Assembly: GCA_010909165.1 (NCBI GenBank)
Contig: MU008157.1
Span: 930,001 to 994,000, forward strand
Direction of reading: 5' to 3'
From: Anthoceros angustus
Taxonomy: Eukaryota; Streptophyta; Anthocerotopsida; Anthocerotales; Anthocerotaceae
DNA: 64,000 nt
The position numbers were made by a program, and so were the translations under genes. Positions 52,424 through 62,128 of this stretch are shown here, piece by piece (the stretch's first letter is position 1; every line of letters starts with the position of its first letter). Under the pieces are notes generated by a model, which was not told the origin of the DNA, searched no databases, and saw nothing but the letters and a program-made list of their open reading frames with translations.

Positions 52424-55400
52424 CTAGGCAGCTCCTTTCTGTGCGGATAGCTCTTGATTGACTTTCGCTCGTTCTATAGCAGGCAAGCTGTAGTACTTCT
52501 GTCCTGTTCTCCTCTCCCACTGTCCAGAAAGCAGATAACTTTAAGGGGAGAAGATAACACCGTTACAGAAAATACAGCAAGGAAAAGAAGTTGCACCGCA
52601 AGGGAGAAAGCTGACATACCTCTCTGATATCTCTCAAAGAATGGAGTCTTGGCTCATACTGTGGCACAGGCCTAACCTTCCGGTTATGCTGCACAAATTG
52701 CCGACATTTTCAGGACAAGTCAAACAAGGAAACTGTTCAAGAAGGTCAGTTCCGGAAAATATCGCAAATGGTTCAACTTCACGAACAGTGCTCTTCAGTT
52801 TGACTTTTTCAAACATCACTCATACCTCCGCAATCAATGCAGCTAGGTCAGATCCTTTTTCTTGAGATACAGATGCTCTGATCCCTACACTGCCAAGTGC
52901 CTTAGGACTCCTGTTAACTCCAGGAATTGCCTTCCTGGAAGCTTCGGAAGATAGAGCACACACGCTCCTGCGAAAGGCTGGCCCATTCGAGATTGCCACC
53001 ACTCGCTGACATCCAAGTAGACGTCAGTGTGGGACAAAACGTGTACACAAGCAAGAGATACCACGCGAGAAGATATGAGAACCCTACCTTTGATGGTGGA
53101 TGGTTTGACAGACTTTGTCCCATTCTGCTAGGTCTTGGTACCGCTGTATCGGGCCGAGTTTTTGAGCGGTCTCCTACGAAAACAGGCCGCTTAACTGCGG
53201 GGTCCACAGACCGTCTGATAGCCTCTTTGTGCTGAAACACGGGCATGCTCGTCCTCAATACCTCTTTCTGGTGCAGTTTAGACCGATCCAAGGTTGTCCG
53301 AGGCTTGGTTGTCACATCAGCAATCTGCTGAGGTTTGCTAACTGTTTCCAGACCAAGGTTCTCCTTGTTACCCTTGGGCGGCCTTCCTTTACCATCATCC
53401 TTTGAGTGTGCTCCTCCTTGAGCTTTAGTCTGTGCCTTCAAGGGTTTCCTAGGTTTGACAGTGCTGACTACATGACAGTTAACCGGTTCTCCGTCGGTCA
53501 CCCCAGCAGGACCACTTGATTTGACACACCTCCCCACACCTTTCCCTGCAACATTTGCTGACTTGAAACTCTCAGATGACGAGCCCATAGGAGAATTGCA
53601 GACTGTAGAACTACCTGAGCAGGTTCGCCGACCTACTGATGTGCCTCCGACATGTGGCAACGTGCTCCGTCTTGATATTCTCTCATCTTTGCACGGTTCA
53701 GCGATCCTGACACATGACTCATGTCCTCCTCTTGCAACAGACATGCTGGAACATCCACTTTCCATAGAGAGATCATAGTTTTCCTCCTGTTGAGATATTT
53801 CACCATCCTCATCCATGTCCAGCCTATTAATCCTACTGTCATCAGCTGCTTCAACTGCAGGGTGATCCACATTCTGCTCCTGTTTCACACGGAGCGCACC
53901 ACCCCAACCCTTCCACAGTGGGAATGCCTTGAAAATTTCATCTCCCTGGCATGAGTCGTTCCCTTCACCCTGCCAACCCACGGTGGCCGGATCCATGTCT
54001 TCCATAGGATGAAACCTTTCACCTGCCTGAGCTACAGTTCTGTCGTCTTTGACAGCCAAGTCCACCCTGTCAAATCTGCTGTCATCACCCACCTCAACTG
54101 CAGGGAGTTCTACAATATCATCTTGCTTCACACGGAGAGCACCTCCCCAGCTCTTCCGTAGTCTGTTTGACTCAAGAGGCTCGTCCCTCGGATATGAGAC
54201 TACTCCTTCTACTCCTCCTAATTGCACACCAACGTCTGAAACAAAGTCAAATCGGCCTCCTGCTTCGGTTCCCTCACCATCCACAAGCATGTGCAGGCTC
54301 TCATCAGGGACCTCTAGGTGTTCATCCTGCTTCACACGGAGTGCACCTCCCCAGCTCTTCCGTAGTCTGTTTGATTTGAGAGGCTCGGCCCTTGGACATG
54401 AGACTACTCCTTCTGTTTGCACACCCGCATCTGGAACAAAGCCAAATCGATCTCCTGTTTGAGTTCCCGCACCATCCACAACCATGTGCAGGCTCTCATC
54501 AGGGACCTCTAAATGCTCATCCTGCTTCACACGGAGCGCACCTCCCCAGCTCTTCCGCAATCTGTTCGATGCATTCTGCTTCAGAGCTACGGATATTTGA
54601 GCGGACCAATCTGGAATGGGCTTTCTATCAAAAGGCGAAAAATCATCTGGGATTCGTTCAGGCTGTTCCAAGCCTTGAAATTCAAGTGCACTAGCATGGG
54701 TTGCTCCTTGTGCCAGCTCCTCAGTCTTTTCCACTGCGAATGCTGATGTGCAAGACGAATCTGGCAGATCTCCACCCGATAGCTTGACATTCAAGTTATG
54801 GTCTCGGTATACACTGGGCTGAGAATCATAAATTTCTGATATGCCGAAGTACTTTCTCCGCACTTGGGTTAAGCTTGTAGAGGACCCCACACTTTCTAGG
54901 GAAATTTTGGCAGCTTGAACCGGTGAAAGGTAGACACTATTGCCTGGGTTGAAAGATTCGCTACTACCCTCTTTGCTAGTCGAATTGAAGCCTGTGCCAA
55001 GCACAGCAGACTCGGTTGTCGGACAAGGCCTGTAGGATCAGAAGATTAATAAGCAAAAAACCAGGGCAGACACAGCACAAGATACAAGCTTCAGGGAAAA
55101 TAACTGCACACCTCTCAGAGTCAGAGTCTTCATTCAGGCAGAGTGGCTGGACCCTCTTTGAGCTCCTACCATTCGTAGACTTTTGCCGTTCCCAAGCCTC
55201 TCCTCTGAGACCTTCAGCAGGTGCGTTTGACACTTTAGGTGCTGCGACTGCTGACTTCTTCTTTTGTAATGGTCGAGGGCCGGGAGGTGGAGGAGGAGAA
55301 ACGAGGTCCACAAGATGCAACAACGGAGTCTCGTGATGCCTGGAAGCCGAGGACTGAGGTCAGAGTCAGCTGTGTCAGTCTGCTGAAAAGGGAAGGCACA

Positions 55401-55860
55401 GACTGGAGAGCACAAGAACATACCAATGACTCGTATGGAACCAGGGATCGTCTCTGTAAGCAACACAGTGGGACAAACAATGCAGGTCAGCCTCTCTCAC
55501 ACATGCAAGAATAAAGAAGATTCAAGATCCTGCTCGCCGGCGTACATTCAAGTACCTACCCTTCACACCCCTCCAAAGCCGCCTCCAACGTGAGGTCCAC
55601 CCACTTCGGTGCATCAATATCCTCCTGCACAAATCCAGCAACCAATTTTCCTTGAAATCCTCCCTTTCAGCATAATTGCAGAACCAATGCTCCTCTCCGA
55701 ACACCATATCTTTGCTAACCAAACCACGCTGCCGGAACCAAAGCCTAAACCCTGAGCAGCGGGACAGGCAGTACAGTAGTACCAAGAAAGCCCAGTGATC
55801 ATCAGGCGGCTTCAGCGTCGCATGAGCGGCAGCCAGCTGGAATGCGTGCCTGGCCAGCAT
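52424..55860 (-). CDS. Plant protein of unknown function with SWGGALRVKQ repeats
   Basis: Eight exons: 55783-55860, 55560-55624, 55424-55453, 55112-55339, 53088-55029, 52826-53005, 52620-52688, 52424-52519, total 2688 nt, 895 aa. I do not recognise a named family. The N-terminus (DDHWAFLEDIDAPKWVDLTL, then GCEGDDPWFHTSH) and C-terminus (VPQYEPRLHSLRDIREWERR, then TGQKYYSLPAIERAKVNQEL) are dense, domain-like and look conserved; the middle is low-complexity. It holds four copies of (R)KSWGGALRVKQD/E (the fourth KGWGGALRVKQE). Two are followed by EHLEVPDESLHM in ~70-residue units. A basic Lys/Pro stretch (KPRKPLKAQTKAQ) precedes the end. Probably nuclear or cytoskeletal by composition, which is only a guess. 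All eight junctions keep frame. Confidence 0.8.
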
Positions 55861-56782
55861 GTCTGCGCCCGGACAGAAACCCCGGCCCGCTCCTCACAGC
55901 ATCATCCCGCTCCAGGCCTCAGCCCCGCATCGCTCCCGGGCGCAAGAATCACAACCTAGGAGCTCCAATCCAAGTCCGGAGGCCCGCGGCCACAAGAAAT
56001 CCTTGGCCTTCCCCGATCCGCAGCACGCCCCGGCGCGCCGGCCGCACGTCCATCCGCTGTCTCCCGAATGCCAGACCAGACTCCCCACCCCCCGGTCCAG
56101 CGCCACACAAGAAGCAGCGGGAAGCATCGAGCTTCCCCCGGTTTCCCTCCCTCCCTCCCTCCCTACCTTCCAACCAACACCAGCAAGAAGCTCACAATCC
56201 AGCTCCCGCCACACCACTCCGGCGCGATCTCCCACACCCCGCACGCAATGCCTGCGCAAGAAAGATGGAACTCCGCAGGCAGCCTTGGAATTCCGGAAGC
56301 CGGGAGCCGCGATCAGATTTGGCGCATAGGCTCGCTCCCGGACGCACTCGCACGCGGGTGCACGAGGGAGCGGCAGGATCAGGGACGCACTTCCATTTCC
56401 CAAATCAAAGCGGAGATGGCGCAGCGGCAGCCTCGTCTTCCCGCTAACAGCTGCACGGCAAGCGGCAGGGCTGTGCAGGCGGCAGCGCGGGCGCGCCGGG
56501 AGCAAGCGCCCGGGCTGGCTCCCGTCCGGGCAGGGGCTACGAGGAAAGCGCGGCCGCGTGTAGGCCTGGCGCGCTGCCGCCGGCAGGCGTGCGGAAAGGC
56601 CGGGAGCACAAGCATTCAAACGGCAGCGCAACGGCGTTCCCAGAGCGATCGAGCGTCAGCCTCGGCCTGCGGTTTTTGCGAATCGTTGGCTTCGCTAATC
56701 CGGGACCTAATTCCCATGGGCCGGCATGTGATCGCACAGCGCCAGGTGGCGGGAGCTGGCCCGCCTCTCCGCCCTTCAGGAC
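55861..56782 (-). promoter_or_regulatory. GC-rich upstream region of the SWGGALRVKQ-repeat gene
   Basis: GC-rich, with a CCTCC repeat (56150-56165). Long open frames on both strands are compositional. The divergent side has no recognised gene. Confidence 0.4.
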
Positions 56783-56860
56783 ACTTTTCACATGTTGTCA
56801 CGACCGCGCCATGCTCTGACACCTACAGACGGGCCCCTGCAAATTTATCATTACTTTTTA
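56783..56860 (+). repeat. Direct repeat A (partner at 59332-59398)
   Basis: CTTTTCACAT-GTT-(T/A)CGAC-GC-CCATGCTC-G-CAC ... GGG-C-C-TGCAAATTT-T is present at both places. The two copies bracket the 2.5-kb non-LTR cluster. Confidence 0.65.
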
Positions 56861-56904
56861 GTGCATCAATTGAGAATTCTGAATAAGCATGACTACATTT
56901 GGTG

Positions 56905-57135
56905 GTTTAGGATTGTTGTTGTTGTTGTTGTTGGTTTTCATTCTAAGTGGACATAAATATTATTATTATTATTATAGTAAAATAATACCTGTTAAGGGAT
57001 TATTTATATCCTTAGTGTTGTTGTTGGTTTTCATTCTAAGTGGACATAAATATTATTATTATTATTATAGTAAAATAATACCTGCTAAGGGATTATTTAT
57101 ATCCTTAGCGGATATGAATAAAATTGTTGTAGTTA
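56905..57135 (+). mobile_element. Two back-to-back non-LTR 3' ends with triplet tails
   Basis: The ~85-bp unit GTTGGTTTTCATTCTAAGTG GACATAAAT(ATT)n ... GGGATTATTTATATCCTTAG is present twice in tandem, then TCCTTAGCGGATATGAATAA AATTGTTGTAG. It starts after a (TTG)n tract. These are variants of the TTAGTGGAC 3' terminus with (ATT)n and (GTT)n tails. Confidence 0.65.
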
Positions 57136-57179
57136 ATGGATTGACTCAGTTCAATTCTCGTCCACTCGTACGTGGTTTG

Positions 57180-57390
57180 TATGCCTAGTGGCCAAATGGA
57201 CACACATTTATAAGAACTTTGTGATTAAGCATCCTGCGCTTAGATCGGTACTTAGATGGGGTGTCTAAAGGGAGTGGATGCCCTTGGTGCAAGTACCTTA
57301 GGCACACCATGGTACAAATTGTTAAGTACCAAGTCCCATGACGAAAATCCGTCCTTAGTGGACTTAACACAGTTCTTCTTCTTCTGGTTG
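57180..57390 (+). mobile_element. Non-LTR 3' end with CTT tail
   Basis: Module: AATGGACACACATTTATAAG AAC ... TAGATGGGGTG ... CCATGACG-AAATCCGTCCTTAGTGGACTTAA, followed by TTCTTCTTCTT. The terminus can fold (GTCC-TTAGT-GGAC). The same module order occurs at 59425-59633 and, diverged, at 30540-30772. Confidence 0.75.
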
Positions 57391-57529
57391 GTATTTAGTG
57401 TCGTTTCAAGAAAGCATGCGCCAACTTGGATTGTTGTCTTGGAAATCTTAACCTTGAAATATTTCGAAAGAAAAAAGCCTTCCATACAGGTGTGCAGTGA
57501 GGGCGCTCTGTGGTGATGGTGGCTGAGCG

Positions 57530-57705
57530 GTGAGGGCGGTGTGTGGTGTGGTGTGCGGTGCTGTGTGCGGTGTGCGGTGCGGTGTGCGGTGTGCGGTGTG
57601 CGGTGCGGTGTGCGGTGTGCGGTGTGCGGTGTGCGGTGTGCGGTGTGCGGTGTGCGGTGTGCGGTGTGCGGTGTGCGGTGCGTTGTGTGGAGCGGTGCGG
57701 TGCTT
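57530..57705 (+). repeat. Heptamer microsatellite (GTGTGCG)n
   Basis: About 20 copies of GGTGTGC/GGTGCGGTGTGC-type units. It produces Cys/Val/Arg-rich open frames in every register, which are not genes. Confidence 0.9.
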
Positions 57706-57912
57706 GCTGTGTACGGTGGGGCATGTCCCAGGGCTTGCTTTGTGGTGGCCTATGTGGCTTTGGAGCATAGGGCGTTGGGGTTGATATTGCGATGAGCATG
57801 AGGTGGAGGAGGTCGCGGTGAGGACATGATTTAGGGTTTTTGGTGCGGCGGCTGTGGTGGGTGGTGCGGAGGAGGTCGCGATTATTTTTATTTTTGTTGA
57901 TTTTTTGAGGTT

Positions 57913-59255
57913 ATGGCTTCTATTGTCACTAAGCGTAAAACAGTTAAATATGTAGACAACAGGGTATCAATATTGGAGACTAGATTACGTAGTATTGAGG
58001 ACAAATATGAAGACAATGCGGTTTTTGTATTGGAGACTAGAGTACTTAATATTGAGACGGAGAATATTTCCTTAAGGGAAAAATATGAGTCTCTTTTGGC
58101 TAAGCACCAATCTTTGGCATGGGACTCAGAGGATGAGGGGGGTGAAGAGGGCCAGGAGGAGGAGGGGGATGAGTTCAATTCCGTAATAGATGATCTTAGA
58201 GATAAGAAATTTAATAGTCAGGATGTTATCACTAGAAAATTGCAACAGGATCTTGAATCGGCAAGCTCATGGGCTAAAGAATTTGAGGCGTCTTTCCATG
58301 TCAAGTTTGATTCATTACTTTTGCAAGTTAATGCCTTGCAAATTCCTGTTCCTTGTGTGGGTTGCTTGTCGAAGGCAGATCTGGCATTTAGGTTGGAAGG
58401 CTACAAGAAGGTTATTCTCGAGCTTATTCATGCACAGAGGGAAGAAATGCACAGTTATATGGCCAAAAAGTTGCAGGGTTTGGATGATCAGGTTGGAAGA
58501 CTCTCAGAAAGGTTGGTGGAGCAAGGATTACAAAATGAAGTTTTTTCATAGACCATAAAGAAAGCTATAAATTTGGAAAATCATTTCACTTCAACGAAAC
58601 AAGTTTTACCTACATATTTGGAGAAGCTTACTGGTAAAAACTCTTGGGGATTAATGATCCCATTGCTCCTTCTTGTCCTGGTGGCAACACAATATCGGAA
58701 GTTGTTTGCGAGACGGCGGATTGTGCTCGCCGTGCTTTGAACTTGAGAATTTCTGGTCTTGGTAATGATATTGTTGCACCACTTGTGGCTGCAAAAGAGT
58801 TTCTCAAAAGGCTAGAGGTCGATGTGGTCGTTCCTCGAGCCTTCTGGCTTGGAAAGGATCCTGGTAGGGAGCGCATATTGATTATGACTTTTCATTCTAT
58901 GGATGATTGCCTCCAGGCTATAAGGCTAGGTCTATGTTACGAACAACTCAGTTATATATCAATGAGGATCTTACACCATTGCAATGGAAGACTAAGAAGG
59001 AGAAGTTATCCGCTTTCAGAGCAGCTTGTGCTGCAGGTCAAGTGGCTTTCTTTCATGGGGATGAATTGGTGGTGTTTGGCCCTCGTTCACGCAATTTCAT
59101 TGACACTGTTGATTGATTGAAGATTATTTGTCTTGTTTGAATTTTACTTTTACATTAGTCCAGACTAGTTTACCGTATTCTATGTAGTTATCATATTTCA
59201 GTCCCATGACGGAAATCCGTCCTTAGTGGACTTAAATAAAATTCTTCTTCTTCTT
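57913..59255 (+). mobile_element. ORF1-only non-LTR element (half-LINE-like), broken ORF1
   Basis: 57913-58551 codes 212 aa dominated by coiled coil (VSILETRLRSIEDKYEDNAV heptads and a Glu-rich acidic patch). After a stop, 58644-59116 continues with an RRM-like core (LRISGL ... ERILIMTFHSMDDCLQAI). Following a 1-base frame break near 58920-58935 comes a C-terminal domain (LYINEDLTPLQWKTKKEK, AFFHGDELVVFG). Coiled coil, RRM and CTD in this order are the layout of L1-type ORF1p, a nucleic-acid chaperone. The family 3' terminus (ATCCGTCCTTAGTGGACTTA, then a CTT tail) follows at 59205-59255, only ~90 nt after ORF1. There is no room for endonuclease or reverse transcriptase. Confidence 0.7.
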
Positions 59256-59331
59256 CCACAAGACGTAGTATAGTATGAACGTAGACAAGATGTAAGAAGC
59301 AAACACAAGATGGACACAAGTCGGAGACTTT

Positions 59332-59398
59332 TCACATTGTTACGACAGCACCATGCTCCGGCACGTGCGGGGCAGCTTCAAATTTGTATTTTTTATTT
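59332..59398 (+). repeat. Direct repeat A, second copy
   Basis: Partner of 56783-56860; see there. Confidence 0.65.
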
Positions 59399-59424
59399 TA
59401 ATATTAAACTTGATTAACGTCTAA

Positions 59425-59633
59425 GCACTGATGGTCTAAATGGCTTAGACACACATATTATAAGAACGTCATAGTTAATCGCTCTACAGTATAAGCGGGA
59501 CCTAGATGGGGTACCTAGAGAGGAATGCTCTAATGCTAGTAGCCTAGTTTACTCCATGGAGCAAGTTGCCCGGAGTACCGAGTCCCATGGAGGCATGTCC
59601 GTCCTTAGTGGACTTAAAATAAATTGTTGTTGT
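59425..59633 (+). mobile_element. 5'-truncated non-LTR copy ending in (GTT)n
   Basis: Same module as 57180-57390: AATGGCTTAGACACACATAT TATAAGAAC ... CTAGATGGGGTACCTAGAG ... CGAGTCCCATGGAGG ... GTCCGTCCTTAGTGGACTTA AAATAAATTGTTGTTG. It abuts the truncated tRNA-Gly without a spacer. Confidence 0.75.
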
Positions 59634-59693
59634 TTAGTGGTAGAATAGTACCCTGCCACGGTACAAACCTGGGTTCGATTCCCGGCCAGTGCA
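59634..59693 (+). pseudogene. 5'-truncated tRNA-Gly(GCC)
   Basis: From TTAGTGGTAGAATAG onward this is tRNA-Gly: an anticodon stem GTACC/GGTAC around CTGCCAC (anticodon GCC at 59655-59657), then a T arm CTGGG-TTCGATT-CCCGG with perfect B box, and the 3' acceptor strand CCAGTGCA. The first ~12 nt (5' acceptor strand and start of the D arm) are replaced by the (GTT)n tail of the adjacent non-LTR element, so it cannot fold as a working tRNA. Confidence 0.85.
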
Positions 59694-60970
59694 TTGTAGT
59701 CGTCCCACAATTCTCTCACCATGAGCTGAGCTATCTTTTGGAAAGATTTCGAATGAAGAAACACGTTGAATGTAAGGTAGCTAAGGAAACACAAAGTGTT
59801 TACATGAGAAGACAATTTGGTTCACATCAAGGACGACATCCAGACCCCGTCCATCACAAAGTTTCAACTTTAATCCCATGCTTGGCCGTTTCGACTTAAT
59901 CCCATGCCTGGCCTAAATGTGAAGTATGTATGTGAAAGACGATGCTGAGCTCGTTCGACTTGCCAATGGTGAGCAGCGCAATGCATGCTTATCTAGGTAG
60001 GGCGGCCCCGGAAGGTGAAGGTGCTAGAGGCGATGAATTCATCAGCCCCCACAGGCAATCTCCTTTCGCAATTGTTGAGGATGGTGTTGCAGAGGAAGCA
60101 GCGGACACGAGCTTCCAAGTCCCCTTCTTATGGCCAGCTGCCAGCCTAGGCCTACCTCAGAAGGATATCCGAACTTGCGACACGACAGGCCTGGGGAGGC
60201 TGCATCCCACACTCGTTCCGTAATCCGTACCTACATAGATACGATAAACCCACAACAGGTCGGTGGGTGGCGGGTATATATTCCTTGATACTACTAGTGG
60301 GGGTGGCAGATGGTGAAGAGGATTTGGACATAGTGGAGAACTTCATTCACGATTGTTTCAATCAGGATGATTGAGACAGTGAGCCTTCAAAGATGCACAG
60401 AAGCTTCTAATTCCTGTTTCAGCACATTTTTGTTTCAGCACAAGGCACCTATGGCCATGGACAATATAGTGGTCATGGTCGTGGTGGTGGTGGTGGACTG
60501 TTGCCGGTTCTCATCGGCATGTACGTCACGACTCACCACCTGCACCACTGTTCGTCACGCTCGGGTTAAGGAAAAATTAAATTATTGATAAAACATTTCT
60601 TTGGTGTGCGCGTGCAAGGGATTGAATGAGTTCACACTAAATGAGATGAGGTAGGCATGTGCTTTTCCAAAGGTTGAATTGCTTGTGGCCATTTCTTGCA
60701 GGAATGGCTAGAATGCTTCATGTTGAACTTCGGCTTGCAGGAGGTTGAAGTGCCTTTTGTTTTGCAAGGTTCCCACCGTGCCTTCTTCTGCCTGGTCGAG
60801 GTGGCCCAGACATCAACCATAATATTATTGGAGTAATGAACCCTGGCTGTGATGCCAAAGCCTTGTACCATTAGACAGACAGATGTTTGCCGACAGTGGG
60901 AGGGCCAACAGTGCCCAAATCTCTAACCTCTACGCGCCTTTTGCAGGCATGTGCAAGTGAGTACACCAGG
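59694..60970. other. No supported gene
   Basis: Short frames only. A (GGT)n run at about 60482-60500 is the sole simple repeat. The minus-strand frame at 60632-60871 shows no family signature. Confidence 0.4.
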
Positions 60971-60971
60971 T

Positions 60972-61235
60972 GGTGTTCCTTCCATTACCTAGAGCAAGCA
61001 ACCATGGCCAGATGGTTGCAAACTTGTGCTCACTTGAATTGTCTGCTGCAGTCAAACTTTGGAGTTCCCTCCATTTGAGCAAGTAACCACATGCATGGTC
61101 AGATGATGGCCAGCTTCTTCTCACTTGAATTGTTTGCTGCAGTTGAAAGTTGGAGTTCCTTCCATTTCGGCAAGTCATCGTATGCATGGCCAGATGGTTG
61201 CCAACTTTTGCTCACTTGAAATGTTTGCTACAATA
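60972..61235 (+). repeat. Three tandem copies of a ~90-bp unit
   Basis: TGG(T/A)GTTCC-TCCATT, then CAAG-, then ATG(G/C)-CAGATG-T, then CTCACTTGAA(T)TGT-TGCT recurs at about 60972, 61061 and 61151. The copies differ at scattered positions, so it is an old array. Confidence 0.85.
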
Positions 61236-61504
61236 ATTAATCCATGAAAAATCGAGGCAGGGAGCATGCCACTTGCACTGCATACCTTGTAAGTGAGTGT
61301 TTTGGCGAGTTTTGGGGCCTATGGTACAAATTCGCGGTTGCTTCAATTCAACATGTTTAGTTCAACACAATGTTCGATTTCAATAATTTTTGAACACAGG
61401 CAAAGCGGTTTGGAGCGATCTTGGGCCCAGGTCCTATGCCAAATAGTGATATTTGCTGCTAGAAGCCTTGAGTTTCGGGGAGGTAGCGTATGCTGCGCAA
61501 TCTC

Positions 61505-61589
61505 GGACCAACATCAGCCTTCGAAGGGCCGAACATGGTTTTCTATGCCACAATTGCAAGTTCGGCCCTTCGGAGGCAGATGTTGGTCC
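61505..61589. repeat. Near-perfect 30-bp inverted repeat with 25-nt loop
   Basis: Left arm 61505-61534 starts GGACCAACATCAGCCTTCGA; right arm 61560-61589 is its reverse complement with two mismatches. Transcribed from either strand it would form an 85-nt hairpin with a ~30-bp stem, in the size range of plant miRNA or short siRNA precursors, or it may be a foldback transposon relic. Confidence 0.8.
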
Positions 61590-61921
61590 CATCGATGAAG
61601 CTTGTCGAAGAGGACTACATATTACTCTATTTAAACCCTAAACCCCAACCTGGCATTCCTGGTTGTTTCGAGTTTGCTTTCTGTGTGCCCTCAACAAAGC
61701 TTCCTGCACATACTTCAATGGCTGTGTTTTGGAAGTTTCGACCTTGACCTTAGGAGGACCTTTGCAAGCATTTCCAAAGCCCGATCACTATAGTTCATCG
61801 GGGGTTTAATGCGAGGTTGCCTTGATCTAGTGGGGCCCACCACTCAGTGTCTCTCCTCTCCGTTGCCACCGGCACGGCTCGCCCGTCTTCGGCGCCAAGC
61901 GGCTCATGTCATGCCTAATGT

Positions 61922-61945
61922 CATGAGCATGAGCTCATGCTCATG
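61922..61945. repeat. Perfect 24-bp palindrome
   Basis: CATGAGCATGAG followed by CTCATGCTCATG, self-complementary over all 24 bases, within a CATG-rich stretch (61910-61965). Confidence 0.9.
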
Positions 61946-62128
61946 GCATGCATGTCATACAGAACCCGTAAATTGCAGAGGCGAAACAAACCCTAAAACA
62001 TGTTTCCATTTGAAATGGAAAGTAAGCATAATTTTTGGCAGGTTCACTTCATACTGAACTCGATTAAGCAATACCTTCGTGCAGCCCGTGTTCTGAACAC
62101 CGAATTGTGACTTGCAACGGCAACTAAG

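Larger units (their letters stand above)
61236..62128. other. Gene-free stretch holding an inverted repeat and a palindrome
   Basis: No supported gene apart from the structures listed at 61505-61589 and 61922-61945. Several short frames lack signatures. Confidence 0.4.

Noticed and set aside
55842-56886. Two long plus-strand frames divergent from the SWGGALRVKQ gene
   Set aside because: GC-rich promoter sequence, compositional only, overlapping frames on both strands.
57530-57799. Cys/Val/Arg-rich frames in several registers
   Set aside because: Produced by the heptamer microsatellite; all registers stay open because the repeat has no stop.
59634-59693. Functional tRNA-Gly gene
   Set aside because: The 5' acceptor strand is missing; TTGTTGTTG cannot pair with CCAGTGC.
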